From: Deltaproteobacteria bacterium
GTDB lineage: Bacteria > Myxococcota_A > UBA9042
Length of the DNA: 64,000 bases
Assembly: GCA_020632665.1 (NCBI GenBank)
Contig: JACKFC010000009.1
Span: 86,007 to 150,006, forward strand
Direction: 5' to 3'
Positions within the stretch are counted from its first letter, which is position 1; every line of letters begins with the position of its first letter. Under the pieces are notes generated by a model. The model was not told where the DNA came from and made no database searches. It was given only the letters and a program-made list of their open reading frames with translations. The translations under genes and the position numbers were made by a program. Shown here piece after piece: positions 44,502-52,208 of this stretch.

Positions 44502-46034
44502 ATGGCCACCGCGATCCCGCCATATGCCGCGCGCCTGATCGAAGACGAGGTCGGGACGATCTGGCCGCGCGCCGGGCGAGAGCTGGTGCTCTGCTATCCG
44601 AATACCTACCGCGTCGCCGGCGCCAGCCTCGGGCTGCAGGTGATCTACCGCCTGCTCAACGCGCGGGCCGGCGTCTCCTGCCAGCGCGCGGTCCTGCCGG
44701 AAGACGCCTTCACCGCCAAGGTGCCGCAGCCGGTCCGCAGCCTCGAGCACGGGATGCCGCTCGGCGCCTTCGACACGGTGCTCTTCTCGATCGCCTACGA
44801 GCTCGACCTGCCGCACCTCGCGTGGATGCTCGAGCGTGGCGAGATCCCGGCACTTTCGGCCGAGCGCGGGGCACGACATCCGCTGATCATCGCCGGCGGT
44901 CCGCTGACCCAGAGCAACGTCCTGCCGCTCTACGATTTCGTCGACGTCGTGGTGATGGGCGAGGCCGAGGTCGCGATCGAGACGTTGCTCGACGTGCTGC
45001 AGTCGACCGAGGACAAGGACGAGCGGCTGCGCCTGCTGGCCGACGCGCCGGGCTTCTGGGTGCCGACGCTGCATGGTGACGCGGTCCCCGACGTGCTGGT
45101 GGCGCGCGGGCCGCATATCCCGGCGATTGGCCAATGGCGCAGCCCGCACGCCGAGTTCTCGAATATGGCGCTGCTCGAGGCGGCGCGTGGCTGCCCGCGC
45201 TACTGCAAATTCTGCGTGGTGCGCGCGCCGGCCTCGCCGATGCGCAGCCCGGAGCTCGAGCGGGTGCTCGCCGCGTTGGACCTGCCGCTCTACCAAGAGG
45301 CGCCGCGGATCGGCCTGGTCGGCGCGGCGGTCAGCGATTGGCCGCCGATCAAGGACGCGCTGCGGGCGATCGTCGAGCGCGGCAAGGGCGTCGGCATCTC
45401 CAGCCTGCGCGCCGACCGATTGGACGACGAATTCGTCGGCCTGCTCGCGGCCGGCGGCTACCGCACGCTGACGGTCGCCTCGGACGCGGCGAGCCAGCGC
45501 CTGCGCGGCAAGATGATGAAGGGCCTGCGGGCGCGACACTTCATCGCCGCGGCTCAGCTCGCCAAGGACCACGGCCTGCGCAGCCTGAAGCTCTACGTGA
45601 TCCTCGGCCTGCCCGACGAGACCGACAAGGATATCGACGAGTTGATCGACCTCTGCCGGGCGCTGCGGGCGATCGTTCCGCTGGCGATCACCATCTCGCC
45701 CTTCGTGCCGAAGCTGCACACGCCGCTCGCCGACGCCCCCTTCGAGCCGCCGAGCTCGCAGCAGCGCAAGCTGGAGCGGGTGCGTCGCGCCCTGCAGCGC
45801 GACCGGGTCGAGGTCCGCTTCGACTCGCCGAAGTGGGCCTGGATCGAGTACCGCCTCTCGCAGGGCGGCCGCAGCACGGGGCTCGCCGTCTGGCAGGCGT
45901 TGCAGGCGGGCGGTGGATTCGCCGCCTGGAAGCGCGCCTTCGCCGGGCTGGACGACGCAGACGACGCCGAGGAGCGGGCCGCTGCGGTTGCCGCCCGCGG
46001 CCACGGGCTGTGGCCGGTCGAGGGGGCGCGGTGA
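44502..46034 (+). CDS. Radical SAM protein with cobalamin-binding-like N-terminus
   Basis: The 510-residue protein starts at ATG 44502 after GAGG. The N-terminal 190 residues resemble the B12-binding-like domain (LCYPNTYRVAGASLGLQVIY, FDTVLFSIAYELDLPHLAWM, HPLIIAGGPLTQSNVLPLYD, VVMGEAE). The radical SAM core starts with EAARGCPRYCKFC, cluster cysteines 231, 235 and 238. It continues with GISSLRADRLDDEF, LKLYVILGLPDETDKDIDEL and ISPFVPKLHTPL. This is the elongated, Elp3/MiaB-like or TIGR03960-like class often annotated only as radical SAM. The reaction is unknown. A DNA-compatible promoter in front (TTGCGT, 17 bases, CATCCT) is weak. Confidence 0.88.
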   Translation: MATAIPPYAARLIEDEVGTIWPRAGRELVLCYPNTYRVAGASLGLQVIYRLLNARAGVSCQRAVLPEDAFTAKVPQPVRSLEHGMPLGAFDTVLFSIAYELDLPHLAWMLERGEIPALSAERGARHPLIIAGGPLTQSNVLPLYDFVDVVVMGEAEVAIETLLDVLQSTEDKDERLRLLADAPGFWVPTLHGDAVPDVLVARGPHIPAIGQWRSPHAEFSNMALLEAARGCPRYCKFCVVRAPASPMRSPELERVLAALDLPLYQEAPRIGLVGAAVSDWPPIKDALRAIVERGKGVGISSLRADRLDDEFVGLLAAGGYRTLTVASDAASQRLRGKMMKGLRARHFIAAAQLAKDHGLRSLKLYVILGLPDETDKDIDELIDLCRALRAIVPLAITISPFVPKLHTPLADAPFEPPSSQQRKLERVRRALQRDRVEVRFDSPKWAWIEYRLSQGGRSTGLAVWQALQAGGGFAAWKRAFAGLDDADDAEERAAAVAARGHGLWPVEGAR

Positions 46035-46050
46035 GCGCTGCACGGTCGGC

Positions 46051-47817
46051 ATGATGGACGGCGCCGCGCTCTTCACCGCCTTGGTCGTATTCGCGGCCTT
46101 GGTCGCGATGGCGACCGAGCGCGCCGAGCCGAGCACGGCCCTGGGCATGGCGCTCGCGGTGCTGTTGCTCGGCGGCGCGGTCGAGGCGAATGCGGCGCTG
46201 GCCGGGCTCGCCAACCCTGCCGTTGTGACCGTGGGCCTGCTCTTCATCGTCGGCGCGGCGGTGCGGCGCTCCGGCGCGTTGGCCCGCCTGACCTCCGCCG
46301 CCCTGGGTCGCCGCGCCTTGCCGGGGCTCTCGATCGCCCGGCTGATGCTGCCGGTGGCCCTGCTCTCGGCCTTCCTCAACAATACGCCAGTGGTCGCGAT
46401 GCTGCTGCCGGAGGTGCGGGCTTGGGCGCGGCGCCACGGCATCGCCCCCTCGCGCCTGCTGCTGCCGCTCTCCTATGCGGCGATCTTGGGCGGCCTGTGC
46501 ACGGTGATCGGCACCAGCACCAACCTCGTGGTCAACGGCATGTTGGTCCAGCGCGGGCTGCGGCCGGTGGGATTCTTCGAGATCGGCCAGCTCGGCTTGG
46601 CGCTGGTGGTCGGCGGCATCCTCTTGATCGCGGCGTTCTGTCGCACGCTGCTGGTCGATCGCCCCGATACCGACGCCTTCGCCGATCCGCGCGACTTCAC
46701 CACCGAGGTCCTGGTCGAGGCCGGCGGTCCGCTGGACGGCGCGCGCTTGCGCGAGATTCGGCTCGACGCGGGTCGACCGCTGGTGCCGGTCGAGATCGAC
46801 CGCGACGATCACGTCCTCTCCGCGCCCCGGCTCGACACCGTCCTGCGTGGCGGCGACCGCCTCGTCATCGCCGGCGCGATGGCGACGGTGCTGGCCGCGA
46901 CCAAGGCGCCGGGGCTGCGCAAGGCCGATGATTCCGCGTTTTCCGAGGCGACGCTGGGTCAAGAGCGGCGGCTGCTGGAGGTCGTCGTCAGCGAGCGTTG
47001 CCCGCTGGTCGGCGCCCGGGTCGGCAACGGCAGCTTCCGTGCCACCTATGGCGCCGCCGTGCTCGCCTTGGCCCGCAACGGTGAGCGCGTCGCCGCGGCC
47101 CGCGAAGGCGGCTGGATCTTGCGCGCCGGCGATACGCTCTTGGTCGAGGCGGGCTCGGACTTCGCCTCGCGCCACCGCTTCCACCCGCACTTTCACGTCG
47201 TCCTCGGCGCCGAGGCCCGCGCACCGGCGCCACGTTGGCAGACCTTCGCGGCGATCGGCGCGCTGCTCGGGATGGTCGGGCTGGCCGCGACCGGGACGCT
47301 CGACATGCTCTCGGCCGCGGCGCTGGCGGTGATCGGCCTGCTCGCGGTGGGCTTGGTCGACCGGCAGGTGATCCGCGACTCGGTCGATCTGCGCGTGCTC
47401 TTCGCCATCGCAGCGGCCTTCGGCATCGGTGGGGCGATCGAGCAGACCGGCCTCGCTGCGACGCTCGCGCACGCGCTGACCGCCGTCGGCAATAGCCCAT
47501 TCGGCGCGTTGGCCGCGGTCTACCTGGCGACGGCGGTGCTGACCGAGCTGATGACCAACAACGCTGCGGCGGTGATGATGCTGCCGATCGGCCTCGCCGC
47601 GGCGAGCGAACAGGGCGCCTCGCCGATGCCCTTTGCCATCGTGGTGATGGTCGCGGCCTCGGCCAGCTTCGCCACCCCGATGGGCTACCAGACCAACCTG
47701 ATGGTCTACGGCCCCGGCGGCTACCACTTCACCGACTTCCTCCGCGCCGGCGTGCCGATGGGCCTGCTGGTGGCCGCGCTCACCCTCTGGCTGGTGCCGA
47801 CGCTATGGCCGTTCTGA
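46051..47817 (+). CDS. SLC13-type anion transporter with TrkA-C domains
   Basis: The 588-residue protein starts at ATG 46051 (or 46054). Two transporter halves of about five or six helices surround a cytoplasmic region of two TrkA-C-like (RCK_C) domains (about 215-400, e.g. LREIRLDAGRPLVPVEIDRD and RRLLEVVVSERCPLVGARVG). Sodium/substrate motifs repeat: FLNNTPVVAMLLPEV and GTSTNLVVNGM in the first half, LMTNNAAAVMMLPI and FATPMGYQTNLMVYGPGGY in the second. Such DASS/SLC13 permeases take up sulfate, dicarboxylates or phosphate with sodium. The substrate is not predictable here. It overlaps the following lipoprotein gene by 13 bases. Confidence 0.92.
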   Translation: MMDGAALFTALVVFAALVAMATERAEPSTALGMALAVLLLGGAVEANAALAGLANPAVVTVGLLFIVGAAVRRSGALARLTSAALGRRALPGLSIARLMLPVALLSAFLNNTPVVAMLLPEVRAWARRHGIAPSRLLLPLSYAAILGGLCTVIGTSTNLVVNGMLVQRGLRPVGFFEIGQLGLALVVGGILLIAAFCRTLLVDRPDTDAFADPRDFTTEVLVEAGGPLDGARLREIRLDAGRPLVPVEIDRDDHVLSAPRLDTVLRGGDRLVIAGAMATVLAATKAPGLRKADDSAFSEATLGQERRLLEVVVSERCPLVGARVGNGSFRATYGAAVLALARNGERVAAAREGGWILRAGDTLLVEAGSDFASRHRFHPHFHVVLGAEARAPAPRWQTFAAIGALLGMVGLAATGTLDMLSAAALAVIGLLAVGLVDRQVIRDSVDLRVLFAIAAAFGIGGAIEQTGLAATLAHALTAVGNSPFGALAAVYLATAVLTELMTNNAAAVMMLPIGLAAASEQGASPMPFAIVVMVAASASFATPMGYQTNLMVYGPGGYHFTDFLRAGVPMGLLVAALTLWLVPTLWPF

Positions 47818-48806
47818 ACCGTCGGCCGGCAGGCTGCGCCGTGCTCGCGGCGGCGCTGCTCCTGGTCGCGTGCCGGGAGCGCAAGGCGCCTCCGCCACCG
47901 GAGCTCTTCGCCGAGACGCCGCCCGCCGAGGCTCCGTCGCCGGCCGCCGCGCGCGATCCAGTGCCGGTCGTCGCGACCGCCGACGTCGCCGAGCCGACGC
48001 CATCCGAAGCGCCCGCGCCGGTGGCGGAGGCCGACGTCGCCCAGCCGGCAGAGACACAGCCAGCACAGCCGCAACCGGCCGACCGCGTGCTGATCGCCAG
48101 CATCCTCGTCGGCTGGCGCGGGTCGCTACCGGATCCACGGATCAGCCGCGACGAGGCCGCCGCCGAGGCCGAGAGCGCGCGCCTGCTCGCCCGTGCCGAG
48201 GCCGACGGGGCCGACTTCTTCACCCTGCTCTGGGAGCACAGCGACGACCCCGGCGACGGCGTCTACCGCATCGACGCCGAGCAGAGCGGCCGCTTCGCTG
48301 CGCCGCTGGTCAAGCAGGCCCTGCGGATGGCGGTGGGCGAGCGTGCCCGGGTCCGCACCCGCTTCGGCTGGCACGTCCTGCTGCGCCTGCCGGACGACGC
48401 GGCGACCCCGCCTCGGCCGGCGCGCGATCGCTGTGGGCCGTGTCCGCAACCCGGCGAGCAGGCGTCGACCTGTGTCCGGCGGCCGGAGGTGACCCCAGAC
48501 GAGGTGGAAGTCGCGAGCATCCTCGTCGGCTGGCGTGGCGCGCCGGGTGGGCGGGGGCCGGCGCGGAGCCGCGACGAGGCCGAGACGCTGGCGCGCGAGC
48601 TCTGCCATGGCGCACGCCTCGATCCGAGCGCGTTCGCGGCGTTGCGCGACCGACACAGCGACGATCCGGGGACCGGACGCTACGTCGTGCGACCGGGCAG
48701 CGCGTTGGCGGAGAGCTTCCGCCGGATGGCGCTGGGGATGTCCGAGGGCAATATCGCGCTGGTCGAAACGCCCTTCGGTTGGCATATCCTGCGCCGGATC
48801 CGTTGA
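47805..48806 (+). CDS. Lipoprotein with two parvulin-type (PpiC) domains
   Basis: The 333-residue protein starts at ATG 47805. The lipobox is ALLLVAC (Cys about 23), followed by a Pro/Ala/Glu linker to about 90. Two homologous domains follow: VLIASILVGWRG...HSDDPGDG...RFGWHVLLRL (about 95-200) and VEVASILVGWRG...HSDDPGTG...PFGWHILRRI (about 235-333). Each resembles a parvulin prolyl isomerase (HILV...DPG...FGWHI). In both, the first His of the usual HILV is Ser (SILV). Periplasmic PPIases such as SurA/PrsA fold outer-membrane or secreted proteins. A short Cys-rich connector (CGPCPQPGEQASTC) lies between the domains. Confidence 0.85.
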   Translation: MAVLNRRPAGCAVLAAALLLVACRERKAPPPPELFAETPPAEAPSPAAARDPVPVVATADVAEPTPSEAPAPVAEADVAQPAETQPAQPQPADRVLIASILVGWRGSLPDPRISRDEAAAEAESARLLARAEADGADFFTLLWEHSDDPGDGVYRIDAEQSGRFAAPLVKQALRMAVGERARVRTRFGWHVLLRLPDDAATPPRPARDRCGPCPQPGEQASTCVRRPEVTPDEVEVASILVGWRGAPGGRGPARSRDEAETLARELCHGARLDPSAFAALRDRHSDDPGTGRYVVRPGSALAESFRRMALGMSEGNIALVETPFGWHILRRIR

Positions 48807-48830
48807 CGCGACGGCAGACCGCGCCACACT
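48803..48830 (+). promoter_or_regulatory. Possible promoter of the hybrid kinase gene
   Basis: TTGACG at 48803-48808 overlaps the upstream stop codon; a 16-base spacer and CACACT at 48825-48830 follow. If used, it leaves almost no leader before ATG 48838. Confidence 0.3.
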
Positions 48831-48837
48831 CGGGGCC

Positions 48838-51015
48838 ATGGACCATGGCACCGCGACACGCCCGGACGGCCCTCGGCTGACCTCGTCGGCCGAGGCGGAA
48901 TATGCCGCGGCGGCGCGGGCGTTGAGCGAGGGCGATACCCATGCCGCCCGCGAACGCGGCACCGCTGCAGCGGAAACGGCCGAGCAAGCTTCGGAGCGCT
49001 CGCTCGCCGCGCAGGCGTGGGCGCTGGTCGGCCAGGCCTGCTGGCTGATCGGCGACGACGGCGGGGCGCTCGCAGCGCTGCTCGCCGCGCTGCGGCACTA
49101 CGAAGCGCTCGACGACGCGCTCGGGGTCGCGACCTGCGAGCGGCAGGCGGGGATCGCCCACGTCCGCGCCGACGACGTCGAACGGGCGCTGGTGAGCTTT
49201 CGCCGCGCCCTCGCCAGCTACGAGAAGCTCGGCGACCTCGAGGGCATGGCGGCGACGCAGAACAATATCGGCGGGGCCTTGCACCGCGCCGGCGCGCTCG
49301 ATGGCGCCCGCACCGCGCTGACGACGGCGCTGGAGCTCTGCGATGCGCTGGATCAGCCGACCCGCAAGGCGCTGATGCAGGTCTCGTTGGCCACCGTGCT
49401 GCTCGGGCTCGGTGAATTGGACGAGGCCGAGGCACGGCTGAACGAGGCGATCGCGGTGCAGCGGCAGGCCGACGACCGCCACGGCCTCGCGCACGCGCTC
49501 GAAGTGCAGGCGCGGCTGCTGCGCTGGCGGCAGGACCCGGCCGGAGCGATCGCGGCGGGCCAGGCGGCGGTGGCCTTGGCGGTCGAGACCGGCAACCGTC
49601 CGCTGCAATGCGACGCGCTCGAGGTCGTCGCCGAGGCCGCGGCATCGAGCGAGGCCTTCGAGTTGGCGTACCGCAGCAAGCGGCGCGCCGCGCAGCTCGC
49701 CTCGGAGCTGGAACGGGAGCGGCGCAAGCGCGAGGTCGACACCTTGCGTATGCGTTTTGCCGCCGACCGCGCCGAGGGTGACGCCGAGCTGGCCCGCGTG
49801 CAGGCGCGCGCCGCCGAATACGAGCGCGATCAGGCGCAGGCCGCGACCCGCGCCCGCGATACCTTCGTCGCCCACGTCAGCCACGAGATCCGCACCCCGA
49901 TGAGCGGCGTGCTCGGGATGACGGAGCTGCTGCTGGGCGAGATCGCGGACGCCGAGCACCGGCGCCGGCTGGAGGTCATCCGTGGCTGCGGCCAGAACCT
50001 GCTGCACTTGATCAACGATCTGCTCGACCTCTCCAAGCTCGAGGCCGGGGGGATGCGGATCGAGGCGATCCCCTTCGCGCCGCGGGCGCTGCTCGAGAAT
50101 GCCATCGAGCTGCTGATGCCGCTGGCCGCCGAGCGCAGTCTGCAGCTGATCCTCGATCTCGACGGACCGCTGCCCTCGTTGCTGGTTGGCGATCCACACC
50201 GCATCAGCCAGATGCTGCACAACCTGATCGGCAACGCGCTGAAATTCACCCCGGACGGCGAGGTCCGCGTCCGCTGCCGGGTCGAGGGCGGCGAGCTGCT
50301 GATCGAGGTCATCGATACCGGCGTCGGCATCCCGCCAGACGCACTGCAGGCCGTGTTCGAGCCCTTCGCGCAAGGCGAGGACGCCCGCTTGCGACCGACG
50401 GAAGGCACAGGTCTCGGCCTGGCCATCGTCCGCCGCCTCTGCACGGCGCTCGGTGGGCAGTGCGGTGCACAGAGCGAAAAGGGCGTGGGCTCGCGGTTCT
50501 GGATCCGTCTGCCCTTCCGCGAGGCGACGCCCCTGCCGGTGGCCGAGCCGGTGGCGCCGTCGACGGGGCGAGAGCGGAAGCGTCGACGCCTGCGCGCGAG
50601 CTGGTCGACCACGCTGATCGGCCGCAGCGTCCGGGTCCTGGTCGCCGAGGACGATCCGGTCAATCAGGAGTTGGCGCGGCTGCAGCTCAAGCAACACGGC
50701 GCCGACCCGCTGCTGGTCGATCGCGGCAACCTCGCGGTGCGGGCCTGCGCGAGCCAGGAATTCGATTTGGTCCTGATGGACCTGCGGATGCCGGAGATGG
50801 ACGGCATCGCCGCTGCCCGCACGATCCGCGACATGCCCGACATCAACCAGCCGCTCATCGTCGCGCTGACCGCCAATGCGACGGCCGAAGAGCGGCAGGC
50901 CTGCCTCGACGCCGGCATGGACGGCTTCGTCGGCAAGCCGCTCGACGCCGCGACCCTGGCCGGTTGGCTGGCGCGCGCCGGCGCCTCGGCGACGAAGGAG
51001 CTCTCCGAGCGGTAG
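48838..51015 (+). CDS. Soluble hybrid histidine kinase with TPR input and receiver domain
   Basis: The 725-residue protein starts at ATG 48838. Residues 20-300 are TPR repeats (ARALSEGDTHAARERGTAAA, GMAATQNNIGGALHRAGALD, LGLGELDEAEARLNEAIAVQ). A coiled coil leads to the dimerisation/phosphoacceptor domain HVSHEIRTPMSG (phospho-His349). The ATPase domain has NLIGNALKFTPDGEV (N box), DTGVGIPP and GTGLGLAIVRRL. A receiver domain (about 595-715) has phospho-Asp648 in LVLMDLRMPEMDG. No membrane helix or signal peptide is seen, so it senses cytoplasmic partners through the TPRs. The output partner (a phosphotransfer protein or regulator) is not adjacent. Confidence 0.93.
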   Translation: MDHGTATRPDGPRLTSSAEAEYAAAARALSEGDTHAARERGTAAAETAEQASERSLAAQAWALVGQACWLIGDDGGALAALLAALRHYEALDDALGVATCERQAGIAHVRADDVERALVSFRRALASYEKLGDLEGMAATQNNIGGALHRAGALDGARTALTTALELCDALDQPTRKALMQVSLATVLLGLGELDEAEARLNEAIAVQRQADDRHGLAHALEVQARLLRWRQDPAGAIAAGQAAVALAVETGNRPLQCDALEVVAEAAASSEAFELAYRSKRRAAQLASELERERRKREVDTLRMRFAADRAEGDAELARVQARAAEYERDQAQAATRARDTFVAHVSHEIRTPMSGVLGMTELLLGEIADAEHRRRLEVIRGCGQNLLHLINDLLDLSKLEAGGMRIEAIPFAPRALLENAIELLMPLAAERSLQLILDLDGPLPSLLVGDPHRISQMLHNLIGNALKFTPDGEVRVRCRVEGGELLIEVIDTGVGIPPDALQAVFEPFAQGEDARLRPTEGTGLGLAIVRRLCTALGGQCGAQSEKGVGSRFWIRLPFREATPLPVAEPVAPSTGRERKRRRLRASWSTTLIGRSVRVLVAEDDPVNQELARLQLKQHGADPLLVDRGNLAVRACASQEFDLVLMDLRMPEMDGIAAARTIRDMPDINQPLIVALTANATAEERQACLDAGMDGFVGKPLDAATLAGWLARAGASATKELSER

Positions 51016-51041
51016 AGGCGCGACGCAGCGCGTCATGCCGG

Positions 51042-51070
51042 TTGACCCATCCCGCCCTCGCTAGGACAAT
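51042..51070 (+). promoter_or_regulatory. Sigma70-type promoter of pheST
   Basis: TTGACC at 51042-51047, a 17-base spacer, then GACAAT at 51065-51070. The leader to the pheS ATG would be about 30 bases and contains GGAGAGG. There is no room for the leader-peptide attenuator found before pheST in some enterobacteria. Confidence 0.65.
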
Positions 51071-51107
51071 CCCGCGCCCGCGGCCGTGCCGCCGCGACGG
51101 AGAGGCC

Positions 51108-52196
51108 ATGAGTACGAGCGCAGAAGGCAACGCCCCCGCCTGGCAGGCCGAGATCGCGGCGCTGCAGGCCACCCTCGCCGCAGCCATCGCGGCCGCCGAC
51201 GACGCCGCCGCGTTGCGCCAGATCGAGGTCGACGCCCTCGGCAAGAAGGGTTCGGTCACGGCGCTGATGAAGCGCGTCGGCGCGCTGCCGCCGGACGAGC
51301 GAAGGGCCTACGGCGCCGCTGCGGGCCAAGCGCGCGGCGCGGTGAGTGCCGCCCTCGCGGCGCGCTCGGACGCCCTGGCGCAGGCCCGGCTGCAGGCCGA
51401 GCTCGACGACCGCAGCTTCGACGAGACCCTGGTCGGCAGCAGCACCCGCCGCGGCGCGGTCCATCCGCTCTCGCTGGTGCGCCGCGACATCGAAGACGTC
51501 TTCTCCTCGATGGGCTTCCACGTCTTGGACTACCCCGAGGTCGACAGCGAATTCTCCAATTTCGAGGCGCTGAACATCCCGAGCTGGCACCCCGCCCGCG
51601 ATATGCAGGACACCTTCTGGCTCGACGCCGGCCACCTGCTGCGGACCCATACCTCGGCGGGTCAGGTGCGGACGATGCACCGCCTCGGTGGCGAGCCCTT
51701 CCGCGCCATCTTCCCGGGGCGGGTCTTCCGCTACGAGTCCACCGACGCCAGCCACGAGCATACCTTCCATCAGGTCGAGGGCTTGATGATCGACCGCGCG
51801 CCGGCGGCCGGCGGGCCCGGCGTCTCGGTCGGCCACCTGCTCGACGCGATGCGGACGCTGCTCTCGGCGATCTTCGGCGAGGCGGTGCAGGTGCGTTTGC
51901 GCCCCGGCTATTTCCCCTTCGTCGAGCCCGGCTTCGAGCTCGATATCGCGTGTCGCAACTGCGGCGGCGCGGGCTGCTCGGTCTGCAAGCAGAGCGGCTG
52001 GCTGGAGCTGCTGCCGTGCGGCCTGGTCCACCCCAACGTGCTGCGGATGGGCGGGCTCGACCCGGATCAGTGGCAGGGCTGGGCGTTCGGCCTGGGCCTG
52101 TCGCGGCTGGTGATGATGCGCTACGGCATCGGCGATATCCGCCTGATGCTCAGCGGTGACGCCCGGTTCTGCGAGCCCTTCGTGGCTGGTTGCTGA
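51108..52196 (+). CDS. pheS: Phenylalanyl-tRNA synthetase, alpha chain
   Basis: The 362-residue protein starts at ATG 51108 after GGAGAGG. The N-terminal helical arm (1-100, e.g. LRQIEVDALGKKGSVTALMK) binds tRNA. The class II catalytic core follows: HPLSLVRRDIEDVFSSMGF, EVDSEFSNFEALNIP, HPARDMQDTFWLD, LLRTHTSAGQVRTM, RVFRYESTDASHEHTFHQVE, KQSGWLELLPCG, VHPNVLRMGGLD and WAFGLGLSRLVMMRYGIGDI. A CxxC pair (CRNCGGAGCSVC) is of the type found in some bacterial PheS. It forms an alpha2beta2 enzyme with PheT. Length is normal. Confidence 0.96.
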   Translation: MSTSAEGNAPAWQAEIAALQATLAAAIAAADDAAALRQIEVDALGKKGSVTALMKRVGALPPDERRAYGAAAGQARGAVSAALAARSDALAQARLQAELDDRSFDETLVGSSTRRGAVHPLSLVRRDIEDVFSSMGFHVLDYPEVDSEFSNFEALNIPSWHPARDMQDTFWLDAGHLLRTHTSAGQVRTMHRLGGEPFRAIFPGRVFRYESTDASHEHTFHQVEGLMIDRAPAAGGPGVSVGHLLDAMRTLLSAIFGEAVQVRLRPGYFPFVEPGFELDIACRNCGGAGCSVCKQSGWLELLPCGLVHPNVLRMGGLDPDQWQGWAFGLGLSRLVMMRYGIGDIRLMLSGDARFCEPFVAGC

Positions 52197-52208
52197 GGAG
52201 GGTCGCGG

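Noticed and set aside
51016..51107. pheST attenuator with leader peptide
   Set aside because: The predicted leader of about 30 bases has no room for a Phe-rich peptide and alternative hairpins.
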